Shown one piece after another: positions 9,331-16,637 of a DNA stretch of 64,000 nt. The notes beneath the pieces were generated by a model. That model saw nothing but the letters and a program-made list of their open reading frames with translations. It was not told the DNA's origin and ran no database searches. This DNA comes from Sulfitobacter aestuariivivens (lineage in GTDB: Bacteria > Pseudomonadota > Alphaproteobacteria > Rhodobacterales > Rhodobacteraceae). Position 1 is the stretch's first letter. Each line of letters opens with the position of its first letter. The position numbers and the translations under genes were made by a program. Location: the NCBI RefSeq assembly GCF_014763045.1, contig NZ_JACTAG010000001.1:930001-994000 (forward strand), read 5' to 3'.

Positions 9331-9771
9331 ATGCCTACCGCTGCGCGATTGATGGCTGCCGTATGTCTGGCGGCTCTTGCTTTTTTGTTGTCGGGCGTGG
9401 TCATGCCATTGATGCCTGAAAGCACTGATTTCGGATATTTTGTACCTGTTAACATTGTCCTCGGGCTATTGGCTGGATGGTTCGTGATGGGCAAGCGGGC
9501 CGGACGGGGCACAACGGCGGCAATCAACAACGGGCTGACGGGGGTCTTCGTGCTGGTTCTTTGGGCGCTATTTGTCCAATCCTGCAACGAGATGACCCGC
9601 CTTGCCATGCGCAACCGCTATGACGACGCGTTTGAAGCCATTGTCGCGATATTCGAAATTGGCGCGGAATGGGCCTGGACGATTGCAACGTTCGATTTCA
9701 TGGTCATCGCCATCATCGGTGCTGTGCTCAGCGGTCTTGCCACGGAATTTGCTGAGAACCGCTGGCGGTGA
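9331..9771 (+). CDS. trgA: TrgA family membrane protein
   Basis: A 146-residue protein with about four hydrophobic segments (near residues 5-25, 31-50, 68-85 and 117-140) and little else, matching TrgA, first described at the tellurite-resistance locus of Rhodobacter sphaeroides. Its biochemical role is unknown. The order trgA-trgB-cysK here is the same as in that organism, which supports the identification. Its stop is one base from the trgB start, so the two are probably translationally coupled. Confidence 0.88.
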   Translation: MPTAARLMAAVCLAALAFLLSGVVMPLMPESTDFGYFVPVNIVLGLLAGWFVMGKRAGRGTTAAINNGLTGVFVLVLWALFVQSCNEMTRLAMRNRYDDAFEAIVAIFEIGAEWAWTIATFDFMVIAIIGAVLSGLATEFAENRWR

Positions 9772-9772
9772 A

Positions 9773-10879
9773 ATGACCCATCTGTTCTTTTACGGGACGT
9801 TGCAGCACATTCCCTTGCTTGAGATCGTGCTGGGGCGCAACGCTCATGAAATTGATTTCGCGCCCGCAACGCTGCCCGGCCACCGTGTCTATGCAGTTCA
9901 CGAAGGCCCATTTCCAACCATTCTGATTAAGAATGGCGCCAGTGCAAAAGGTTTGCTGGTGCGTGGGCTGACGGCAGAAGATATCGGACGGCTCAACTTT
10001 TACGAGGGCAGTTTTGACTATGATCTGACGCCGGTCACTCTTACTGACGGTCAGTCAGCCCATGTCTACTTATCTGCGCCCGACAGGTGGACGGCGACAG
10101 ATCCCTGGTCCCTTGCAGGCTGGATTGACGCACATGGCGCGATGACATTGCACGCCGCCCGCGAGGTGATGGGCTATTATGGCGTCAAGACGCAGGCTGA
10201 GGTTGCCCCACTTTTTCCGCGCATTCGCGCACGGGCAGCCGCGAAGGTACGGGCGGCCCAGACCCGGCATGGCGCAAGAACCTTGCAAGGCAAGGTCGAG
10301 ATCGACACGTTGACGCGGGCCTATGCCGGGTTTTTCGCGCTTGACGAGATGACACTGCGCCATGCGCAATTTGATGGCACGATGTCGCGTGGGCAGGACC
10401 GCGCCGTATTTGTGGTGTCTGACGCGGCGATCCTGCTGCCATACGACCCGGACCGCGACAGGGTGTTGCTGGTCGAACAAATCCGAATGGGCCCTGTCTT
10501 GCGAGGAGATCGAAGGTGTTGGCAGTTGGAAGCAATCGCTGGCATGGTCGACGCGGGCGAGGAACCTGCCGACACCGCACGCCGCGAAGCGCAGGAAGAA
10601 GCAGGATTAACGTTAAAGAGCCTCGAACCCGTAGCAGAGGTTTACGCCTCTCCCGGCAACTCAACCGAATTTTACTATATATACGTTGGCCTTGCCGATC
10701 TTCCAGACGGCACTGAAGGCACTGGCGGTCTCGATAGCGAAGGCGAAGATATCCGCAGCCATCTGATGTCCTTTGACGATCTGATGGACTATGTGGATAA
10801 CTTTCACGCGGCCAACACGCCATTGGTGTTGTCGGCCTATTGGCTGGCCCGGCATCGTGAACGCTTGAGGTCGGGCTAA
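9773..10879 (+). CDS. trgB: TrgB: gamma-glutamylcyclotransferase-like plus NUDIX hydrolase fusion
   Basis: A 368-residue two-domain protein. The N-terminus is an AIG2/GGCT-like fold (HLFFYGTLQ at residues 3-11, with FYEGSFDYDL later). The C-terminal half is a NUDIX hydrolase with a full Nudix box, G-x5-E-x7-REAQEEAGL, resembling ADP-ribose pyrophosphatases (NudF). The start is ATG 9773, directly after the trgA stop; the frame is open upstream but only as a shadow of trgA. In R. sphaeroides trgAB contributes to tellurite resistance. How a glutathione-type cyclotransferase domain and a nucleotide-diphosphate hydrolase cooperate is not known. Confidence 0.9.
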   Translation: MTHLFFYGTLQHIPLLEIVLGRNAHEIDFAPATLPGHRVYAVHEGPFPTILIKNGASAKGLLVRGLTAEDIGRLNFYEGSFDYDLTPVTLTDGQSAHVYLSAPDRWTATDPWSLAGWIDAHGAMTLHAAREVMGYYGVKTQAEVAPLFPRIRARAAAKVRAAQTRHGARTLQGKVEIDTLTRAYAGFFALDEMTLRHAQFDGTMSRGQDRAVFVVSDAAILLPYDPDRDRVLLVEQIRMGPVLRGDRRCWQLEAIAGMVDAGEEPADTARREAQEEAGLTLKSLEPVAEVYASPGNSTEFYYIYVGLADLPDGTEGTGGLDSEGEDIRSHLMSFDDLMDYVDNFHAANTPLVLSAYWLARHRERLRSG

Positions 10880-10920
10880 GCCGCCGCTACACCAGAGGCA
10901 ACGTTACTGCGGGGGATGAC

Positions 10921-11955
10921 ATGCACGTTGCGAAAGATATGGCTGATGCCATTGGGAATACACCGCTGATCCGCCTGAAAAAAGCCAGCGAAGAAACCGG
11001 CTGCGACATATTCGGCAAGGCCGAGTTCATGAATCCCGGCCAGTCGGTCAAAGATCGCGCTGCACTTTTTATCATCCGCGACGCAATCGCCACAGGGGCG
11101 CTCAAACCCGGTGGGACGATCGTAGAAGGAACCGCCGGGAATACCGGGATCGGTCTGGCATTGGTCGGGGCATCGATGGGCTTCAAGACCGTCATCGTCA
11201 TTCCCGAAACCCAAAGTCAGGAAAAGAAGGACATGCTGCGCCTAGCGGGTGCGCAACTGGTTGAGGTGCCCGCCGCCCCATATCGCAATCAGAACAACTT
11301 CATTCGCTACTCCGAACGTCTGGCCAAGGAACTCGCGCGGACAACGAATGAAGGCGTGATCTGGGCCAACCAATTCGACAACGTCGCCAACAGACAGGCG
11401 CATATCGAAACAACGGGGCCGGAAATCTGGGAACAGACAAAGGGCAAGGTTGACGGTTTCTGCTGTGCAGTGGGATCGGGCGGGACACTTGCGGGAGTGG
11501 CAATGGCGCTGCAGCCCAAGGGTGTCAAAATCGCGTTGGCCGATCCGGATGGCGCGGCCCTGCACAGTTACTACAGCACGGGTGAATTAGCGAGCGAGGG
11601 GGGCTCCATCGCTGAAGGGATCGGGCAGGTACGGATCACCAAGAACCTCGAAGGGCTCAAGCCGGATTTCAGCTATAACATTCCCGATAGCGAAGCTTTG
11701 CCCGTCGTCTTTGACATGCTTGAGCACGAAGGTCTGTGTCTGGGGGCATCATCGGGCGTAAATGTCGCGGGGGCGATGCGTCTCGCCCGCGATCTGGGGC
11801 CAGGCCATACCATCGTGACTATCCTGTGTGATTTCGGGACACGCTATCAATCGAAACTCTTCAACCCTGACTTCCTGCGCGAAAAGGGCTTGCCGGTGCC
11901 TGGGTGGCTCGATCGGGCTCCGGCGTCGATCCCCGGGGTTTTTGAGGACGTCTGA
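10921..11955 (+). CDS. cysK: Cysteine synthase A (O-acetylserine sulfhydrylase)
   Basis: A 344-residue PLP enzyme making cysteine from O-acetylserine and sulfide. The PLP lysine is K44 in NPGQSVKDR; the substrate loop appears as EGTAGNTGIG (TAGNTG where many homologues have TSGNTG); the glycine loop binding PLP phosphate is GSGGTLAG. The C-terminus is longer than the E. coli enzyme by about 20 residues. It follows trgB by 41 bases with a GGGGGATGAC leader, and its stop overlaps the next start (TGATG). Linkage to trgAB fits a thiol-based resistance module, since tellurite consumes reduced thiols. Confidence 0.93.
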   Translation: MHVAKDMADAIGNTPLIRLKKASEETGCDIFGKAEFMNPGQSVKDRAALFIIRDAIATGALKPGGTIVEGTAGNTGIGLALVGASMGFKTVIVIPETQSQEKKDMLRLAGAQLVEVPAAPYRNQNNFIRYSERLAKELARTTNEGVIWANQFDNVANRQAHIETTGPEIWEQTKGKVDGFCCAVGSGGTLAGVAMALQPKGVKIALADPDGAALHSYYSTGELASEGGSIAEGIGQVRITKNLEGLKPDFSYNIPDSEALPVVFDMLEHEGLCLGASSGVNVAGAMRLARDLGPGHTIVTILCDFGTRYQSKLFNPDFLREKGLPVPGWLDRAPASIPGVFEDV

Positions 11956-14288
11956 TGCGGATGGTCCGGCACTTCCTATGGATATTGGCACTGCTTGCCA
12001 GCATGTCGGGCCTTGCGGTGGCGCAAGACACCCTGCTCAAGGATATGGAGCGGTGGGATAATCTCGCGAACCGGACCGAGACTGCGGTGGATGCACCCGA
12101 TGCGAACCGAATTGTTCTTGAAGCAATGCGGGTCGAAATCGTTGAGTTTCGTGAGGAATTCGACAGCGCACGCAATCTGAATGCAGGCCGGATCGCCACC
12201 TTGCGCGAACAGATCGCCGCTTTGGGTACGCCGCCCGAAGGCGAGGGGGCACAGCCTGAACCCGTCGAGGTGACGGCAAAACGCGATGAACTGACCAAGA
12301 CGCTCAACACGCTGTTGGCCCCGGTTCAGCAGGCCGAAGCCGCCTATCTGCGCGCTGACAGTCTTGTCGCGCAGATCGACGACCGCTTGCGAAATGAACA
12401 GACCCAGCGCCTGTTATCCTTAAGCCCCTCACCACTGAACCCGGTGAACTGGCCCGTTGCGCTGCACGATATTCGCCAAAGCCTGGCAGCCGTTGCAACA
12501 GAAACCAAAGGCGTCAGCATAATGCCCGGCGGACAGGCCCGGGAAAACCTGCCCCTGGTTGTGGTGATGACACTTCTGGGGCTTGTGCTGATCATGCGCG
12601 GGCGCACCTGGTCGGCCCAGATCGTCAGGCGATTGCGCACAAATGCGACACGCGGATTCGGTATCTGGCAATTTGTGGCCTCACTGCTCCGTGTCATCCT
12701 GCCGGTTGCCGGTATCGCGTTATTGCTTGGTGCAGTTATCCAACTTGCTATCCTCGACAAACGTCTGACGGAACTGGCCTATGTGGTGGCAGGGCTGGCC
12801 GCATTGATGCTGTGTTTTCGATGGGTTTCGGAACGGGTGTTCCACCGCGACGAAGACATCGCGCTGATTTCCCTGCCGGACGAGACCCGCCGCCGCGCCC
12901 GGTTCTATGTCGCGTTTGTGACCATCGTGGTGGTGCTTAGTGGGTTGGCGCTGGGTCTTCTGCAAACCGGCGAGACCAATCCCGCGACACTGCCCGTCGT
13001 CGCCTTCCCGTTCTTTATCGCGATCAGTTTCGCACTTTTTCGGTTGGGGCAGTGCCTGCGCGGCTACCGCGAAGAGATCGAAACACCCGATCCCGATACC
13101 GAAAACCGCAGCTCTTCGCTCAGTCGGTTTGTGCGCGGATTGGGGACAGGCGCAATGGTCGTCGCCTGTATCGCGCCGCTGCTGATGGCGGCGGGCTATT
13201 TTGAACTCGCCTCCGCCATCCAGCGCCCCTATATTCTCAGTCTTGCGGTGCTGGGTCTCGTGCTGGCGCTGCAGCGCTTTTTGGCAGATATCTATGGCGC
13301 TATCACCGGGCAGGGGGCTGCGGCGCGGGATGCCTTGATGCCGGTCCTGCTGGGCATGTTACTGGTGTTGCTATCCCTGCCTGTGCTTGCGCTGATCTGG
13401 GGTGCGCGGATCACTGACCTGAGCGAGATCTGGACGTCGTTCAGCAGAGGATTCAGCATCGGCGACAGTCGAATATCGCCCACTGATTTTCTGTATTTCG
13501 TCGTCATATTCGCGGTCGGCTACGTGGTCACGCGTATCGTTCAGGGCACGCTGCGCACAAACGTCCTTCCGAAGACGAAGATCGATATCGGCGGGCAGAA
13601 TGCAATCGTGTCCGGCCTTGGCTACGTCGGTATCTTCATTGCCGCGCTTCTGGCGATCACAGGGGCAGGCATCGACCTGAGTTCCCTGGCAATTGTTGCA
13701 GGCGCACTTTCCGTCGGCATCGGCTTTGGGCTTCAGAACATTGTCTCGAACTTTGTCTCTGGCATTATCCTGCTGATCGAGCGCCCGATTTCAGAAGGGG
13801 ACTGGATCGAGGTCGGCGGGCAAATGGGGTATGTGCGCGATATCTCTGTTCGTTCCACACGCATCGAAACGTTTGACAGAACCGACGTCATCGTTCCCAA
13901 CGCCGATCTGGTCAGCGGGACCGTCACAAACTACACGCGCGGCAATACGGTAGGGCGGGTCATTGTCGCCGTTGGCGTGGCCTACGGCACGGATACGCGG
14001 AAGGTTGAAAAGATCTTGCGCGAAATTGCCGAAGGTCAGCCCATGGTGCTTGCCACTCCTCCGCCAGGGATCCTGTTTGTCAATTTTGGCGCCGATGCCC
14101 TTGAGTTTGAGATCCGGGCCTACCTTCGTGACGTGAACTGGATGATGGTGGTCAAGAACGAGATCAACCACGCCATCGCCGCACGATTTGCCGAGGAAGG
14201 CATCGAAATACCTTTCGCGCAGCGGGATCTGTGGCTGCGCAATCCCGAAACGCTGCGACAAGATCCCGGATCGGAGGAGACCGAATGA
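11955..14288 (+). CDS. DUF3772 / mechanosensitive ion channel family protein
   Basis: A 777-residue inner-membrane protein. It begins with a signal peptide (cleavage likely after GLAVA, near residue 23), continues with a helical periplasmic region up to about residue 190 that corresponds to DUF3772, then about ten hydrophobic segments, and ends with an MscS domain. The MscS pore and beta regions are recognisable in GIGFGLQNIVSNFVSG, ERPISEGDWIEV and IVPNADLVSGTVTNYT. It should open under membrane tension and release solutes in osmotic downshock. The ATG overlaps the cysK stop; an alternative ATG lies two codons in. It overlaps alaX at its 3' end. Confidence 0.9.
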   Translation: MRMVRHFLWILALLASMSGLAVAQDTLLKDMERWDNLANRTETAVDAPDANRIVLEAMRVEIVEFREEFDSARNLNAGRIATLREQIAALGTPPEGEGAQPEPVEVTAKRDELTKTLNTLLAPVQQAEAAYLRADSLVAQIDDRLRNEQTQRLLSLSPSPLNPVNWPVALHDIRQSLAAVATETKGVSIMPGGQARENLPLVVVMTLLGLVLIMRGRTWSAQIVRRLRTNATRGFGIWQFVASLLRVILPVAGIALLLGAVIQLAILDKRLTELAYVVAGLAALMLCFRWVSERVFHRDEDIALISLPDETRRRARFYVAFVTIVVVLSGLALGLLQTGETNPATLPVVAFPFFIAISFALFRLGQCLRGYREEIETPDPDTENRSSSLSRFVRGLGTGAMVVACIAPLLMAAGYFELASAIQRPYILSLAVLGLVLALQRFLADIYGAITGQGAAARDALMPVLLGMLLVLLSLPVLALIWGARITDLSEIWTSFSRGFSIGDSRISPTDFLYFVVIFAVGYVVTRIVQGTLRTNVLPKTKIDIGGQNAIVSGLGYVGIFIAALLAITGAGIDLSSLAIVAGALSVGIGFGLQNIVSNFVSGIILLIERPISEGDWIEVGGQMGYVRDISVRSTRIETFDRTDVIVPNADLVSGTVTNYTRGNTVGRVIVAVGVAYGTDTRKVEKILREIAEGQPMVLATPPPGILFVNFGADALEFEIRAYLRDVNWMMVVKNEINHAIAARFAEEGIEIPFAQRDLWLRNPETLRQDPGSEETE

Positions 14289-15004
14289 CCCGGATGTTAT
14301 TCCGCGATGACCCTTACCTGCGCGATGCGTCGGCCATTGTTCAGGGCCACACTAACGAAGGGGGTGTTATCCTTGATGGCAGCGTCTTTTATCCAACAGG
14401 CGGCGGTCAGCCCGGCGATTCAGGTTGGCTTGACTGGGATGGGCAACGCTTGGTGGTCGCTACAGCGGTTAAAGGCACGGCTGATCAGATCGTGCTTGTT
14501 CCGGCCGAACCACGGTCTTTGCCGCCGATTGGTGCGCATGTGACGCAATCGCTCGATTGGGACCGCCGCCATCGCCATATGCGCCTGCACACGGCGCTGC
14601 ACCTTTTGTCTGTTGTGATACCTTTTGGTGTGACTGGCGGGCAAATCTCAGCAACCCACGCGCGGCTCGACTTTGACATGCCTGAAGCGCCTGAGGACAA
14701 GCCGGCATTGGAAGCAGCACTGAATGACTACGTCGCGATGGATGCACGCGTGAGCGATGGCTGGATCACTGCCGCAGAACTGGAGGCCGCGCCGCAACTG
14801 GTCAAGACCATGGCGGTTCAGCCGCCCAAAGGTGTGGGCGACGTGCGATTGGTCCGCATCGGCGAGGAGGACGACTGGATCGATCTGCAGCCCTGCGGTG
14901 GCACTCATGTCGCGCGAACGGGTGAAATCGGTCAGGTGCGCCTAGGCAAGATCGAGAAAAAAGGGCGCCAGAACAGGCGCGTCTACGTGCATCTGGACGG
15001 CTGA
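14285..15004 (+). CDS. alaX: Alanyl-tRNA editing protein AlaX
   Basis: A 239-residue free-standing editing domain that hydrolyses mischarged Ser- or Gly-tRNA(Ala). Both zinc-binding signatures are present: HTALH (the HxxxH motif near residue 100) and CGGTH (the CxxxH motif, around residue 204). The glycine-rich FYPTGGGQPGDSG near residues 35-47 is typical of the AlaX-M and AlaRS editing domains. The start at 14285 forms an ATGA overlap with the channel gene. The longer frame from 14231 is unlikely. It is followed by tRNA-Ser(GGA). Confidence 0.92.
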   Translation: MTRMLFRDDPYLRDASAIVQGHTNEGGVILDGSVFYPTGGGQPGDSGWLDWDGQRLVVATAVKGTADQIVLVPAEPRSLPPIGAHVTQSLDWDRRHRHMRLHTALHLLSVVIPFGVTGGQISATHARLDFDMPEAPEDKPALEAALNDYVAMDARVSDGWITAAELEAAPQLVKTMAVQPPKGVGDVRLVRIGEEDDWIDLQPCGGTHVARTGEIGQVRLGKIEKKGRQNRRVYVHLDG

Positions 15005-15063
15005 AACAGCGGTACGATTTGCTCTTGCAAACGGCGCGCCGCGCGCGGTAAACCCGCGCTCAC

Positions 15064-15153
15064 GGAGAGGTGGCCGAGTGGTCGAAGGCGCACGCCTGGA
15101 AAGTGTGTAGGCGGGAGACCGTCTCCAGGGTTCGAATCCCTGTCTCTCCGCCA
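15064..15153 (+). tRNA. tRNA-Ser (GGA)
   Basis: A 90-base type II tRNA with a long variable arm. The acceptor arm GGAGAGG pairs with TCTCTCC, discriminator G and an encoded CCA follow (15150-15153). The anticodon loop reads CTGGAAA, giving GGA, which decodes UCC and UCU. The T-arm loop TTCGAAT is intact. Confidence 0.97.
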
Positions 15154-15174
15154 CCCACCCGTTGAGTGCTGTCG

Positions 15175-15999
15175 TTATCGCCGCCGTGCGGCATACCGCA
15201 GGCCCCCAACCAGACCGCGTGCCAGATACCCTGCCATTTTGTCATAAAAGACCTCGATCCCTTCGTAGGCCGTCGCACCATGAACCTGCTCGTACGCCAT
15301 TCGATTGTCGCGAAAGGCGTCGAGACGCGCAGCAGTGAACGCAGTCCAATCGGTCGTCATATCGGTCATTTTCACAAGGTCAAAGCCTGCGGACTCAAGG
15401 GTGTCGCGATAGGTGTGCAAGTCGACCAGTGAGTTTGGAAAGAGATGCCGGTTAAAATCCGCCTGCTCTTCACCCGGCGGCGGCGTTATCTGATAGAGAT
15501 CTTCGACGAAAAGGATGCCGCCGGATTTGACCGCATCCGCGAGCTTTGCCAGATAGTCTGCGCGCTTTGGAATATGAAAGAGCGCCAGCCAGCTGACCGC
15601 ATAATCATAACTGTCAGGGGCAATCTCATGCTCGAGAAAGTCGGCATTCACATGGGTGACACGATCTGCCAGAGCCGCTCGCGCGGTCAGGTCCTGACCC
15701 ACTGCATGATAATCCGCCTGCAACTCAACGGCTGTGATCTGCGCGCCGGTTCTATGCGCAAGATATCGCGCGCACCCACCCCAGCCTGAACCAACCTCCA
15801 GTACCTGATCGCCCTCGACCATGCCGATCGCATCGATGGCCACATCAAGCGCATCGGTCCCGTGGTAGTGCAGTTGATCGTATTGGCTCAAAACATCAAC
15901 CGGAACAGGCGCACCGTCGGGGTAACCGAGACTTTGCAAATCTGCATAGATGCGCTGCGCGCGCGGGTAGAGCTGCATGCTTTTGATCGCGTCAGTCAC
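15175..15999 (-). CDS. SAM-dependent methyltransferase, sarcosine/dimethylglycine methyltransferase-like
   Basis: A 274-residue class I methyltransferase. The SAM-binding loop is [16 protein letters not shown] (near residues 67-82), followed by AVELQADY and NADFLEH. The upstream segment [15 protein letters not shown] resembles the substrate region of sarcosine/dimethylglycine N-methyltransferases of glycine-betaine synthesis. The start is GTG 15999, supported by AAGGGAGA eight bases before it. It lies 71 bases after soxG on the same strand, so it is probably the last gene of the sarcosine oxidase operon. Methylating sarcosine beside an enzyme that demethylates it would be a futile pair, so another substrate is quite possible. 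Confidence 0.85.
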   Translation of the reverse strand: MTDAIKSMQLYPRAQRIYADLQSLGYPDGAPVPVDVLSQYDQLHYHGTDALDVAIDAIGMVEGDQVLEVGSGWGGCARYLAHRTGAQITAVELQADYHAVGQDLTARAALADRVTHVNADFLEHEIAPDSYDYAVSWLALFHIPKRADYLAKLADAVKSGGILFVEDLYQITPPPGEEQADFNRHLFPNSLVDLHTYRDTLESAGFDLVKMTDMTTDWTAFTAARLDAFRDNRMAYEQVHGATAYEGIEVFYDKMAGYLARGLVGGLRYAARRR

Positions 16000-16070
16000 G
16001 GCGGCTCTCCCTTCAATCCCCCAACTCCATTATGGCCCCATAGCAGGCGATCAGGCCAAGGAAATCTGCT

Positions 16071-16637
16071 TCAGAGGGCCGAATGCATCGCCGTTAGCAG
16101 CGCGTGATGCAACGATCCTGCGCTGGCGCGCGGTCCCAGAATCCGGACAAACGCATCCGGCTCTCCGCACACGACAAAGCATCCAAGATGATGGATTGAG
16201 GTGCGCGTTGCATCCCCTGGCTCCATCCGCCGGTGGTCAATATTGCACAGAAGCTCCATCACCATCTGAATGCCCGCTCCAGACAGATCAAAGCACACCC
16301 AGGCATCAGATTGCTCGGTGACTGATGCGCTGGACTTCAGCACGTCCTTGCAGGTCTGCGCCAGAGTTTCATGCGCTTGGTAGTCCGCACCGATCATCCA
16401 TTGATCCGGGCCCATCCAAACTGCGGATAACGGATCAGACAACAGTGCCTTGCCGGGGGCAGGCGGGGCAGCGCCCAGTAACCTTGTCAGGTTTTCGGCG
16501 CAGGTTTCTTCTTGGCCGAGGCGCGCAGCGACGCTGGACAGCGCAAGGTCGCTGTTTTCCGCAAGCGTCACGCCGCCGTGCCTGTCAACTCGCGCCTCTG
16601 CGCCGCCAAGCGCTGTTATTGCTGTCAGATCATGCAC
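16071..16637 (-). CDS. soxG: Sarcosine oxidase subunit gamma
   Basis: A 188-residue GcvT/YgfZ-like subunit of heterotetrameric sarcosine oxidase. It opens with HDLTAITALGG, the usual start of this subunit, and contains WMGPDQWMI and FDLSGAG, both typical of SoxG. The start is taken as GTG 16637, which overlaps the soxA stop by eight bases; a longer frame reaches 16664 but lies inside soxA and lacks homologous sequence. The subunit does not hold the flavin; it helps assemble the complex. Confidence 0.88.
   Translation of the reverse strand: MHDLTAITALGGAEARVDRHGGVTLAENSDLALSSVAARLGQEETCAENLTRLLGAAPPAPGKALLSDPLSAVWMGPDQWMIGADYQAHETLAQTCKDVLKSSASVTEQSDAWVCFDLSGAGIQMVMELLCNIDHRRMEPGDATRTSIHHLGCFVVCGEPDAFVRILGPRASAGSLHHALLTAMHSAL

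Noticed and set aside
8523-9614. A 363-codon open frame on the minus strand over cfa
   Set aside because: It mirrors the cfa coding frame in GC-rich DNA and shows no family sequence.
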